In this document: piece after piece, positions 1 through 7,797 of the stretch | How the letters are laid out: every line of letters starts with the position of its first letter | Position numbering within the stretch: the stretch's first letter is position 1 | Source of the DNA: DASZIT01 sp963819695 | Lineage (GTDB): Bacteria > Actinomycetota > Acidimicrobiia > Acidimicrobiales > RAAP-2 | Length of the DNA: 64,000 bases | Direction of reading: 5' to 3' | NCBI GenBank assembly: GCA_963819695.1 | Contig: CAWFXD010000001.1 | Span: 248,001 to 312,000 of the forward strand | Program-made: the position numbers and the translations under genes | Notes under the pieces: model-generated | The model's database searches: none | Told to the model about the DNA's origin: nothing | Seen by the model: only the letters and a program-made list of their open reading frames with translations

Positions 1-253
1 CTCGATCGTCTCGCCGAGATCGCCGACCTCGGACTCGGGGAGCTGGTCGAGGACGGGGTCGGTCGCCCTGGTGGAGTGGGGCGACGTCGCCGAGCCGGTG
101 CTCGGCCCCGGGTCGCTGTCCCTCCGCCTCGACGCCGGGCCCGGGGAGGCCGACGATCGTCGGACGGTGACCATTCTCTGGTCCGGCCCGAGCTGGGCCG
201 GTCGCTGGGAACGCCTGTCCGAGGTCGTCACCCCGTGGGCGGTGTCCGGGTGA
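1..253 (+). CDS. tsaE: TsaE, tRNA t6A biosynthesis ATPase (3' part, frameshifted)
   Basis: This is the C-terminal part of TsaE, the P-loop ATPase that works with TsaB and TsaD to make threonylcarbamoyladenosine at position 37 of ANN-decoding tRNAs. The first twenty codons read LDRLAEIADLGLGELVEDG, a typical TsaE segment, in frame 1. The expected continuation ALVEWGD lies in frame 2 from base 62, and it runs to a TGA at 251-253. One extra G near base 61 explains the break, so this is probably a sequence error. The Walker A region lies upstream of the window. The stop overlaps the tsaB GTG by four bases, so the genes are translationally coupled. Identity rests on the VEWGD motif and on the following tsaB-rimI-tsaD genes. 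Confidence 0.8.
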   Translation, partial: SIVSPRSPTSDSGSWSRTGSVALVEWGDVAEPVLGPGSLSLRLDAGPGEADDRRTVTILWSGPSWAGRWERLSEVVTPWAVSG

Positions 254-1041
254 ACCTCCTGGCCATCGAGTCGGCCACCGGTCTGGTCGGCGCCGCCTTG
301 CTGGCGGACAGCGGCGCGGCCGCCGAACGCAGCCACCAGGAGGGTCGGATGCACGCCGAGTCGCTGGCCCCGGCCATCGAGGAGGTCTGTGCCCTCTCCG
401 GGATCACCGTCCGGGAGGTCGAAGCCATTGCCGTCGACGTCGGGCCCGGGCTGTTCACCGGGCTGCGGGTCGGCGTCGCCACCGCCAAGGCCCTGGCCCA
501 GGGATTGGGCATCGGGGTGTTGGCCGTCAGCAGCCTCGACATCCTGGCCGCTGGCGCCGATGCCGTGTCGGGATCGGACGGGGCCCGCACGGTGGTGGCG
601 GTGGTCGACGCCCGGCGGGGGGAGGTCTTCACCTCCCGGTACCGCTTCGACGGTGCCGCATCCGGCCCCGACGACGTTCTCGATCCGGCCACGGCCCGAG
701 GGTCGCCGCCGCGGCTGGTCACCCCCGAAGCCCTCACCCGGAGTTTGACCGACATGGACCGTGGTCCCGGCGAGCGGGTGCTGATCGTCGGAGATGGTGC
801 GGTCAGGTACCGCCACCTGTTGGCCGACGCCCAGGCCGGCGACCTCGACCTGGTCGAGCGGGTGTCGTCTCCCTCACCGCTCACCCTGGCCCGATTGGCG
901 CGGCTCCGTCTGGACGCCGGTGCCGGGCTGGCTCGTCCCGCCGACGTGGTCCCCGACTACCGGCGCGAGGCCGATGCCCGGATCAACTGGGAACAGCGGA
1001 TCCCGCCCACCGGGACGCCCGGCCGTGTCCGTGAGCCCTGA
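250..1041 (+). CDS. tsaB: TsaB, tRNA threonylcarbamoyladenosine biosynthesis protein
   Basis: TsaB is the catalytically inactive ASKHA-fold partner that dimerises with TsaD in the t6A-synthesising complex. The protein is 263 residues from a GTG that overlaps the tsaE stop (GTGA). The frame stays open upstream, but the protein homology begins here with LLAIESATGLVGAALL. The family motif DVGPGLFTGLRVG is present near residue 60. It lacks the metal-binding histidines of TsaD, as expected for TsaB. The C-terminus (VPDYRREADARINWE) resembles the family YLR tail. It lies in the tsaE-tsaB-rimI-tsaD operon typical of Actinobacteria. Confidence 0.92.
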   Translation: MNLLAIESATGLVGAALLADSGAAAERSHQEGRMHAESLAPAIEEVCALSGITVREVEAIAVDVGPGLFTGLRVGVATAKALAQGLGIGVLAVSSLDILAAGADAVSGSDGARTVVAVVDARRGEVFTSRYRFDGAASGPDDVLDPATARGSPPRLVTPEALTRSLTDMDRGPGERVLIVGDGAVRYRHLLADAQAGDLDLVERVSSPSPLTLARLARLRLDAGAGLARPADVVPDYRREADARINWEQRIPPTGTPGRVREP

Positions 1042-1582
1042 CCCGCCGCCGGCCCGCCACCAGGTGGTGATGGCCCCGATGCGGACCAAGGACCTCCGCG
1101 GGGTCCTGCGGATCGAGACCGAGGTGTTCCCCCAACCCTGGTCGCACCGGTTGTTCGTGGAGGAGTTGGCCCAACGCAAGTCCCGGGCCTACCGGGCGGC
1201 CTGGATCGGCCGCGACATCGTGGGGTTCGCCGGCCTGATGCTGATCGATGACGAGGCCCACGTCAACAACATCGCGGTGGATCCCGGGTGGCAACGGCGC
1301 GGCCTCGGGACCCTGATCCTCCTGGACATGACCCGGGTCGCCCTCGAGCTCGGGTCCCGCCACCTGACCCTGGAGGTCCGGGTGGGCAACGAGCCGGCCC
1401 TCGGCCTCTACCGCCGGTTCGGGATGGCCCCGGTGGGGGTGCGTCCGAACTACTACCCCGAGACCGGGGATGACGCCCTGGTCATGTGGGTACGCGACAT
1501 CGACTCGGAGACCTACGCCCGGCGGCTGGACGCCATCGAGGCATCGTTGCCCGACGACCTGGCCCTGACCTCCCGGCGATGA
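1031..1582 (+). CDS. rimI: RimI-type ribosomal protein/peptide N-acetyltransferase
   Basis: This GNAT-family acetyltransferase is annotated as RimI, which acetylates the N-terminal alanine of ribosomal protein S18 and possibly other proteins. The acetyl-CoA binding motif A is visible as WQRRGLGTLIL, and the conserved EVRVGNEPALGLYRRFGM segment follows. The chosen GTG start at 1031 overlaps the tsaB stop and gives 183 residues. An ATG at 1070 gives 170 residues, closer to the usual 150-160, and is equally plausible. Its place between tsaB and tsaD is conserved in Actinobacteria and supports the name, though the substrate is inferred. Confidence 0.85.
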   Translation: MSPDPPPARHQVVMAPMRTKDLRGVLRIETEVFPQPWSHRLFVEELAQRKSRAYRAAWIGRDIVGFAGLMLIDDEAHVNNIAVDPGWQRRGLGTLILLDMTRVALELGSRHLTLEVRVGNEPALGLYRRFGMAPVGVRPNYYPETGDDALVMWVRDIDSETYARRLDAIEASLPDDLALTSRR

Positions 1583-1605
1583 CCGGCCGACGATGACCGG
1601 CCGGC
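1578..1605 (+). repeat. 14-bp tandem duplication over the rimI stop
   Basis: The unit GATGACCGGCCGAC (1578-1591) is followed directly by GATGACCGGCCGGC (1592-1605). The first copy contains the rimI stop codon. The duplication sits just upstream of the tsaD -10 hexamer and fills much of the space where a -35 box would be. Confidence 0.6.
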
Positions 1606-1614
1606 GACGATCGC

Positions 1615-1620
1615 TATCCT
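1615..1620 (+). promoter_or_regulatory. -10 box of a leaderless tsaD promoter
   Basis: TATCCT lies 7 nt before the tsaD ATG, so transcription would start at or next to the start codon. No Shine-Dalgarno sequence is present. This suggests that tsaD has its own promoter in addition to read-through from tsaE-tsaB-rimI. No clear -35 box is seen. Confidence 0.5.
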
Positions 1621-1627
1621 CACGTCG

Positions 1628-2659
1628 ATGACCACCGACCCGATCCCCGGCCTCCGCCGGGTACTGGGCATCGAGACCTCCTGCGACGAGACGGCGGCGG
1701 CGGTGGTCGACGACGGCGCCGTCATCGCCTCGTCGGTGGTCAGCAGCCAGATCGACCTGCACGCCCGCTACGGGGGGGTGGTGCCCGAGCTGGCCGGGAG
1801 GGCGCATGTGGAACTGCTGACCCCGGTGCTGGCCGACGCCCTGGATGCCGCCGGCAGCGACACCTCGGGTGCGGGCATCGACGCCGTCGCGGTCACCTAC
1901 GGACCCGGACTGATCGGCTCACTGCTGGTGGGGGTGGCGGAAGCCAAGGCGCTGGCGCTGGCCTGGGACGTCCCCTTCGTCGGCGTCAACCATCTCGAAG
2001 CCCATCTGTTCGCCTCCCTCCTCGAGCAGCCCGATCTCGGATGGCCGCTGATGGTGCTGCTGGTCTCCGGCGGCCACACCCTGTTGGTGGAGGTGTCCGC
2101 CCCCGGGCGCTACCGGCTGCTGGGGGGCACCGTCGACGACGCCGCCGGGGAGGCGTTCGACAAGGTGGCCAGATTCCTGGGCCTCGGCTATCCCGGAGGG
2201 CCGGCCATCGACGCCATCGCCGATGACGGTGACCCGGCCGCTTTCGCCTTCCCCCGGGCGTTCCTGGACGATGGCTACGACTTCTCGTTCAGCGGGTTGA
2301 AGACCTCGGTGGTGAACATGGTGCGCAAGCATCCCGAATCCGGCACCGCCGACGTGGCCGCGTCCTTCCGCCAGGCGGTGGTGGACGTCCTGGTGGCCAA
2401 GGCCCGCCGGGCGGCCCGGGATGTCGGGGCCAAGGCGTTGTGCCTGGCCGGAGGGGTGGCGGCCAACTCCCTCCTCCGCCAACAGGTCGAGCTGGCCTGC
2501 GCCGAGGACGGGATCGGGGCATTTCTCCCCACCCGGGCCCTGTGCACCGACAATGCGGCCATGGTGGCGGCCGCCGGATGGTGGCGGTTGGCCAATGTGG
2601 GGCCATCTCCGCTGACGCTGGGGGCGGACCCCAACCTCCGGCTGGTGCCGACTGCCTGA
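1628..2659 (+). CDS. tsaD: TsaD, tRNA N6-adenosine threonylcarbamoyltransferase
   Basis: TsaD transfers the threonylcarbamoyl group from threonylcarbamoyl-AMP to A37 of tRNA, in complex with TsaB and TsaE. The 343-residue protein has the family length. Visible motifs are IETSCDET near residue 15, the metal-binding VNHLEAHLFA with His122 and His126, LVSGGHT, the FSFSGLKTSV segment, and the C-terminal LCTDNAAM motif. The ATG at 1628 is preceded by a -10-like hexamer rather than a ribosome binding site. It closes the tsaE-tsaB-rimI-tsaD cluster, and groESL follows after 125 bases. Confidence 0.96.
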   Translation: MTTDPIPGLRRVLGIETSCDETAAAVVDDGAVIASSVVSSQIDLHARYGGVVPELAGRAHVELLTPVLADALDAAGSDTSGAGIDAVAVTYGPGLIGSLLVGVAEAKALALAWDVPFVGVNHLEAHLFASLLEQPDLGWPLMVLLVSGGHTLLVEVSAPGRYRLLGGTVDDAAGEAFDKVARFLGLGYPGGPAIDAIADDGDPAAFAFPRAFLDDGYDFSFSGLKTSVVNMVRKHPESGTADVAASFRQAVVDVLVAKARRAARDVGAKALCLAGGVAANSLLRQQVELACAEDGIGAFLPTRALCTDNAAMVAAAGWWRLANVGPSPLTLGADPNLRLVPTA

Positions 2660-2705
2660 AACCCGGTCGCGTCGTCCCTGGTAGGCGCCAAATCCGGCGA
2701 TCGTG

Positions 2706-2734
2706 TTGCCTCCCGGCGGTCGGGTCGCTATGTT
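2706..2734 (+). promoter_or_regulatory. groESL promoter
   Basis: TTGCCT (2706-2711) and TATGTT (2729-2734) are separated by exactly 17 bases, a good housekeeping-sigma match for this genome. The -10 box overlaps the first base of the CIRCE left arm, so HrcA binding would block initiation. Confidence 0.65.
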
Positions 2735-2759
2735 GGCACTCGCAACCCTAGAGTGCTAA
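2733..2759 (+). promoter_or_regulatory. CIRCE operator for HrcA
   Basis: TTGGCACTC, nine bases, then GAGTGCTAA. Spacer length and the right arm match the CIRCE consensus exactly, and the left arm differs at one position (TTAGCACTC is consensus). It lies 25 bases before groES. It predicts heat-shock derepression through HrcA, whose gene is not in this window. Confidence 0.93.
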
Positions 2760-2784
2760 TACGTGCCACAGGAGGCCCGATCAC

Positions 2785-3078
2785 ATGAGTCTGCAGCCCC
2801 TCGACGATCGCATCGTCGTCCGTCCCGGTGAATCAGAAGAGACCACGGCGTCAGGCCTGGTGATACCCGATACCGCCAAAGAAAAGCCCCAGCAGGGCGA
2901 AGTCCTCGCGGTTGGCCCCGGCCGCCGTGCCGAGGCCTCCGGTGACCTGATCCCCCTGGATCTGGTCGTGGGGGACACCGTCGTCTATTCCAAGTACGGC
3001 GGCACTGAGATCAGCTCCGATGGCGAGGACCTGCTGATCCTCTCGAGCCGGGATGTGCTGGCCAAGGTGGTCAAGTAA
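2785..3078 (+). CDS. groES: GroES co-chaperonin
   Basis: GroES is the heptameric 10-kDa lid of the GroEL folding chamber in the cytoplasm. The 97-residue protein starts with SLQPLDDRIVVRP and contains the mobile-loop region EETTASGLVIPDTAKEKPQ and the GDTVVYSKYGGTE segment. The ATG is preceded by a strong AGGAGG. The stop codon overlaps the groEL ATG (TAATG). The promoter and CIRCE element upstream predict HrcA-controlled heat-shock expression. Confidence 0.97.
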   Translation: MSLQPLDDRIVVRPGESEETTASGLVIPDTAKEKPQQGEVLAVGPGRRAEASGDLIPLDLVVGDTVVYSKYGGTEISSDGEDLLILSSRDVLAKVVK

Positions 3079-4740
3079 TGCCGAAGATCCTCAAGTTTGA
3101 CGACAACGCCCGGCGCAGCCTCGAAACCGGGGTCAACAAGCTGGCCGACACCGTGAAGGTGACCCTTGGGCCGAAGGGCCGCAACGTGGTCATCGAGAAG
3201 AAGTTCGGGGCTCCGACCATCACCAACGACGGCGTGTCCATCGCCCGCGAGGTCGAGTTGGACGACGTGTTCGAGAACATGGGCGCCCAGCTGGTCAAGG
3301 AAGTCGCGACCAAGACCAACGACGTCGCCGGTGACGGGACCACCACCGCCACGGTGCTGGCCCAGGCCCTCATCCGCGAAGGACTCCGCAACGTCGCCGC
3401 CGGCGCCAACCCCCTGGGTCTGCGCAAGGGCATCGACAAGGCGGTCGAGGCCGCGGTCAAGTCCATCAAGGAGCAGTCGAAGGAAATCGACTCCAAGACG
3501 GAGATCGCCCAGGTGGCTGCCATCTCCGCGGCTGACACCGCCATCGGCGAGGTTCTGGCCGACGCCATCGACCGGGTGGGCAAGGACGGCACCGTGACCG
3601 TCGAGGAGTCCAACACCTTCGGGATCGACCTCGAGTTCACCGAGGGGATGCAGTTCGACAAGGGCTACCTGTCCCCGTACTTCGTCACCGACGCCGAGCG
3701 GCAGGAGGCCGTCCTCGACGATCCGGTCATCCTCTTCGTGAACCAGAAGATCAGCTCGGTGCACGACCTGGTCCCGGTTCTCGAAAAGGTCATGCAGGCG
3801 GGCAAGCCGCTGCTGATCGTGGCCGAGGACGTCGAAGGCGAAGCGCTGGCCACGCTGGTGGTCAACAAGATCCGGGGAACGTTCACCTCGGTGGCCGTCA
3901 AGGCCCCGGGTTTCGGCGAGCGCCGCAAGTCGATGCTCCAGGACATGGCCGTCCTCACCGGTGGCCAGGTGATCTCCGAGGAGATCGGCCTGAAGCTCGA
4001 CAGCACCACCGTCGATCTGCTGGGCAAGGCCCGGAGGGTCATCGTCACCAAGGACGACACCACCATCGTGGAGGGTGGCGGCAGCGAGGACGACGTCAAG
4101 GGTCGCATCGCCCAGATCAAGCGTGAGATCGATGACACCGACTCCGATTGGGATCGGGAGAAGCTCCAGGAGCGTCTGGCCAAGCTGGCCGGCGGGCGTG
4201 GCCGTCGTCAAGGTCGGCGCCGCCACCGAGGTCGAGTTGAAAGAGAAGAAGCACCGCATCGAAGATGCGCTCTCTGCCACTCGCGCCGCGGTCGAGGAGG
4301 GCATCGTGGCCGGCGGCGGTACCGCGCTGGTCCGCTCCCGCACCGCGGTCAACGCGGTCATCGAGTCGCTCTCGGGTGACGAGGCGACCGGCGCGTCGAT
4401 CGTGGCCAAGGCCCTCGCCGCGCCGTTGGCCGCCATCGCCAACAACGCCGGACTCGAAGGCTCGGTCTACGTCCGTCAGGTGGAAGCCGAGACCGGGACC
4501 ATCGGTCTCAACGCCGCCACCGGCGAGCTGGTCGACCTGGTCAAGGCCGGCGTCATCGACCCGGCCAAGGTGACCCGGTCGGCCCTGCAGAACGCCGCTT
4601 CCATCGCCGGCCTGCTGCTGACCACCGAGGCCCTGGTGGCCGACAAGCCCGAGAAGTCCGACCCGGCGGCCGCGGCGGCCGCGGCCGCCGCCATGGGTGG
4701 CGGCATGGGCGGTATGGGTGGCATGGGTGGCATGATGTAA
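3078..4740 (+). CDS. groEL: GroEL chaperonin (apparent frameshift near 4194)
   Basis: GroEL is the 60-kDa ATP-driven chaperonin. Reading from the ATG that overlaps the groES stop, the protein is normal (AGDGTTTATVLAQ ATP site near residue 85) up to ERLAKLAGG. It then loses its frame at the G-run 4194-4196, where one extra G is present. The expected VAVVKVGAATEVE continues in frame 1 and runs to the natural end. The C-terminus is the glycine-methionine tail MGGMGGMGGMM. With the extra base removed the protein is about 553 residues, the family length. No premature stop occurs in the repaired reading, so a sequence error is more likely than a pseudogene. Confidence 0.93.
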
Positions 4741-4780
4741 CACCCCGGCACGGGTGCCGCTCCGGCGGTACGTGTCTCGT

Positions 4781-4812
4781 CGATGGCCGGGTCCTTCGGG
4801 ACCCGGCCATCG
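4781..4812 (+). terminator. Strong hairpin after groESL
   Basis: A perfect 14-bp stem (CGATGGCCGGGTCC pairing with its complement) closes a TTCG tetraloop, 40 bases after the groEL stop. There is no U-tract, as is common in high-GC actinobacteria. Its symmetry would let it act from either strand between convergent genes. Confidence 0.75.
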
Positions 4813-4889
4813 GTCTGTCCCGGGCTCGGACCGGCCGAGTTGGACCAGCCGGCTCCTGCGGAGACCGTGGAGACTGCGCGTCTGCCGCC

Positions 4890-4920
4890 TTTGAGCGAAT
4901 GCTCGGTCGATTCGCTCAAA
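4890..4920. repeat. Perfect 11-bp inverted repeat, copy 1
   Basis: TTTGAGCGAAT (4890-4900) and its exact complement ATTCGCTCAAA (4910-4920) flank a 9-base loop. A near-identical element occurs at 23941-23972. Flanks also agree: GCC precedes both and GTGGCG follows both. Each copy lies between convergent genes, which suggests a dispersed REP-like or terminator element. Confidence 0.7.
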
Positions 4921-5016
4921 CGTGGCGGAATTGGAGTGCCGAGGCTCCCACCAGGAATCGCCCGGCGCCAAGAGTCGCCCGGCCGAACCACCCGAACTCC
5001 ACCGGCATCGATCGGC

Positions 5017-5238
5017 TCAGACCGACGGGCGGTCGGCCTCCGGCACGTAGCGGCGCTCGCCGGACCCGTCCAGCCAGACCCGCATGACCCGGTTGGTGGA
5101 AGGGTCATTGAACACCTCGTCGGTCGGGCGCCAGTCGGGTTGCGGGCGGTCGGACTCGCCATGGCGGCGGAGGAAGATGCTGTAGACCAGGACCCCGACG
5201 ATGACCAGCCCGATGAGCACCCCGATGACCGCTCCCAC
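5017..5238 (-). CDS. Small single-pass membrane protein
   Basis: I do not recognise a family. The 73-residue protein begins with a hydrophobic helix (about residues 3-23) followed by a charged tail containing DPSTNRVMRVWLDGSGERRYVPE. It starts with GTG and lies only 12 bases downstream of the YbjQ-family gene. It is in the same reading frame as that gene, with just one TAG between them. It could therefore be a separate small gene coupled to it, or the detached membrane tail of one longer protein. The next gene on this side is groEL, facing it. Confidence 0.55.
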   Translation of the reverse strand: MGAVIGVLIGLVIVGVLVYSIFLRRHGESDRPQPDWRPTDEVFNDPSTNRVMRVWLDGSGERRYVPEADRPSV

Positions 5239-5250
5239 CCCGGCCCCCGG

Positions 5251-5619
5251 CTATCCCGCGCCGACGATGACTGCCGTGCCGTAGGCGACGATCTCGGTGA
5301 GCGACTGGCCCACTTCCGAAGAGTCGAATCGCATGGAGATGATGCCGTTGGCGCCGAGCAGGCGAGCGTTCTCGATCATGCGGTCCATGGCATGGCGGCG
5401 GCTGTCCTCCACCAGCCGGGTGTACTGCTTCACCTCGCCGCCGGCCATGGCCTTGAACCCGGCGGTGATGCCCTTGCCGATGCCCATCGACCGCACCACC
5501 ACCCCGAAGACCATGCCCAAGCTCCGCTGGACCGGCCACTCGGGAAACTCGAGGGCGGTGGTGATCGGGAACTGGGGGACTCCCGGCTGTCCGTACTGTG
5601 GTGGTTCTTCGTCGGCCAT
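5251..5619 (-). CDS. YbjQ/UPF0145 family protein
   Basis: The 122-residue protein has about 15 polar N-terminal residues and then a YbjQ-like (PF01906, heavy-metal-binding domain) core. The core includes GMVFGVVVRSMGIGKGI, the ENARLLGANGIISMRFDSS segment and the closing EIVAYGTAVIV strand. The family forms pentameric rings, but its function is not established. The ATG at 5619 is chosen because GGGAGG lies 6 bases upstream; an upstream in-frame extension has no such signal. A small membrane protein follows in the same frame after a TAG stop. Confidence 0.8.
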   Translation of the reverse strand: MADEEPPQYGQPGVPQFPITTALEFPEWPVQRSLGMVFGVVVRSMGIGKGITAGFKAMAGGEVKQYTRLVEDSRRHAMDRMIENARLLGANGIISMRFDSSEVGQSLTEIVAYGTAVIVGAG

Positions 5620-5706
5620 GGGTTGCCTCCCGCGGTGCTGCCTCGACGCCCCGTTGGGGTCGGTGGCCAACGCTATCGGGATGCGGTCGACTTTGCCGGG
5701 TCCCCG

Positions 5707-5712
5707 TAACCT
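5707..5712 (+). promoter_or_regulatory. -10 box of a leaderless Nudix promoter
   Basis: TAACCT ends 8 nt before the ATG at 5721, with no ribosome binding site in between. Confidence 0.45.
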
Positions 5713-5720
5713 GGGGCCAC

Positions 5721-6495
5721 ATGTCGTCAACGCCGAACACCCCGCAGACCGGTCCTCAGGTCATTCCCCGCCCACCGATCGCCCGACCCGGAGGTCCCGC
5801 CCCCTGGGCCGGGCTCCCGGCTTCGGCCCGCCGGCACCTCGCGCTCGGGCGGGTGAGGAAGGCGGTCGAGGGCGCGTCCCACCCCTCCGCTGGAAGCCTC
5901 CGGCAACGGGAGCACCGCCCCGTCGATCCTCTCCTTCTCCGGGGCGGTGGTGGCCGGCACCCCGGCCGGGGTGCTGGTCGGCCTGTTCGAGGAGGCGGGC
6001 GAGACCCGGGTCATCCTCACCGTCCGCTCCAACCGCCTCCGGTCCCACACCGGAGAGGTCGCGTTCCCCGGTGGCCGCCTCGAGCCCGGCGAATCCGTCG
6101 ACGACGGCGCCCGGCGGGAGGCCTACGAGGAGATCGGGCTGGATCCGTCCTCCTCGGAGATCATCGGCCATCTGAACACCATGCCCACCGTCTCCTCCGC
6201 CTCGCTGGTGACACCGGTGGTGGCCGTCCTCACCGCTCGACCGGAGCTGGTGGCGGAACCGGCGGAGGTGGCCCGCATCTTCGATGTCGCCCTTTCGGAC
6301 TTGCTGGCCGACGGCATCTTCTCCGAGGAGTGGTGGTCGGTCCCCGGCCGCCCGGGAATCGGGGGGCCCGACGGAGCTGCCTTTCCGGTGTGGTTCTTCG
6401 ATGCCGAAGGGGAGACCATCTGGGGCGTCACCGCCCGGGTGCTGATGGAGCTGCTCTGCCTGACCCTGGGATTGCCGGTGCCATTTGCCGCATGA
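5721..6495 (+). CDS. NudL-type Nudix hydrolase (apparent frameshift near 5880)
   Basis: This is a Nudix hydrolase most like NudL/YeaB proteins, which cleave CoA and related pyrophosphates. The C-terminal part is clear: the RSNRLRSHTGEVAFPGG signature precedes the Nudix box (G-x5-E-x7-REAYEEIGL). That frame has a stop at 5854-5856 and no good start close by. The frame from the ATG at 5721 carries a plausible N-terminus ending in GLPASARRHLALGRVRKAVEG, but loses the domain. One extra base in the C-rich stretch at about 5875-5890 would join them into a 257-residue protein. The alternative is a shorter gene starting at the GTG at 5947. Confidence 0.75.
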
Positions 6496-6504
6496 CCACA
6501 ATTT

Positions 6505-6528
6505 CGGGCCCGACCCTCGCCGGGCCCG
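6505..6528 (+). terminator. Hairpin after the Nudix gene
   Basis: CGGGCCCG is repeated at 6505-6512 and 6521-6528 and is self-complementary, giving an 8-bp stem with an 8-base loop ten bases past the stop. There is no U-tract, so the terminator role is tentative. Confidence 0.4.
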
Positions 6529-6633
6529 GGGACGCCAAGCGGTATCGTGGGGGGAAGCTCATCGGCAGGGCGTCAGTGGAAATTGCCGATCAGACGTTCG
6601 AGGATTCGCACCCAAGGGCCGGAGGAGACAGAC

Positions 6634-7797
6634 GTGGCTGAACTAGAGATCGGCATCTTCAAATCGGGACGGAGGGCGTACGGTTTCGACGACATCGCCA
6701 TCGTTCCCAGCCGGAGGACCCGGGACCCCGAAGATGTGGACATCAGCTGGGAGATCGACGCCTACCGGTTCGAGCTCCCGCTGCTCGCCTCGGCCATGGA
6801 CGGAGTGGTGAGCCCGGCCACCGCCATCGAGATCGGTCGCCTGGGCGGGCTCGGCGTCCTGAACCTCGAAGGTCTCTGGACCCGGTATGAGGATCCCACC
6901 CCGCTGTTCGATGAGATCCGCGAGCTGCCGACCGAGAAGGCCACCGCCCGTATGCAGCAGATGTACGCCGAGCCGGTGAAGATGGAACTGGTCACCGCCC
7001 GGATCCGGGAGATGAGCGCGGCCGGCGTCACCACCGCCGCCTCGGTGACGCCGCAGAAGACGGCGTTGTTCGCACCCGCCCTGCTCGCCGCCGAGCTGGA
7101 CATGCTGGTCATCCAGGGCACGGTGGTCTCCGCCGAGCACGTCTCCAAGACGGTCGAGCCCCTCAACCTGAAGCGCTTCATCCGCGAGTTCGAGATCCCG
7201 GTGATCGTCGGCGGGTGTGCCTCCTACCAGGCCGGCCTCCACCTCATGCGCACCGGCGCGGTGGGCGTGCTGGTCGGCGTCGGGCCGGGCAACGCCTGCA
7301 CCACCCGGGGCGTCCTCGGCATCGGCGTGCCCCAGGCCACCGCCATCGCCGACGTCGCCGGCGCCCGGATGCGGCACCTCGACGAAACCGGCGTCTACTG
7401 CCACGTCATCGCCGATGGCGGCATGTCCAAGGGCGGCGACATCGCCAAGGCCATCGCCTGTGGCGCCGACGCGGTGATGCTCGGATCTCCGCTCTCCTCG
7501 GCGGTGGAAGCCCCGGCCCGCGGCTACCACTGGGGGATGGCCACCTTCCACCCGACCCTTCCCCGCGGGGCGCGGGTGAAGACGACCACCCGGGGCACCC
7601 TCCGGGAGATCCTCCTCGGCCCCGCCCATGAGAACGACGGCCGGATGAACCTGTTCGGGGCGTTGAGCACGGCCATGGCCACCTGCGGCTACGAGACGGT
7701 CAAGGAGTTCCAGAAGGCCGAAGTGATGGTGGCGCCGGCCCTGCAGACCGAAGGCAAGGACCTGCAGCGTTCGCAGGGTGTCGGCATGGGCCATTGA
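6634..7797 (+). CDS. guaB3: GuaB3, IMP dehydrogenase-family protein
   Basis: This is the actinobacterial GuaB3-type relative of IMP dehydrogenase (387 residues), without the CBS pair of canonical GuaB. The catalytic loop GVGPGNACTTRGVLG retains the nucleophilic cysteine, and the phosphate-binding ADGGMSKGGD and GADAVMLGSPL segments are present. The GTG at 6634 is chosen because GGAGGAG lies 7 bases upstream. Its stop overlaps the guaA TTG, so it probably acts in guanine nucleotide metabolism. Whether it oxidises IMP cannot be read from sequence. Confidence 0.9.
   Translation: MAELEIGIFKSGRRAYGFDDIAIVPSRRTRDPEDVDISWEIDAYRFELPLLASAMDGVVSPATAIEIGRLGGLGVLNLEGLWTRYEDPTPLFDEIRELPTEKATARMQQMYAEPVKMELVTARIREMSAAGVTTAASVTPQKTALFAPALLAAELDMLVIQGTVVSAEHVSKTVEPLNLKRFIREFEIPVIVGGCASYQAGLHLMRTGAVGVLVGVGPGNACTTRGVLGIGVPQATAIADVAGARMRHLDETGVYCHVIADGGMSKGGDIAKAIACGADAVMLGSPLSSAVEAPARGYHWGMATFHPTLPRGARVKTTTRGTLREILLGPAHENDGRMNLFGALSTAMATCGYETVKEFQKAEVMVAPALQTEGKDLQRSQGVGMGH

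Noticed and set aside
4190..4200. Programmed frameshifting in groEL
   Set aside because: There is no slippery heptamer or stimulator, groEL is not known to use it, and many unrelated genes here show the same one-base insertion pattern.
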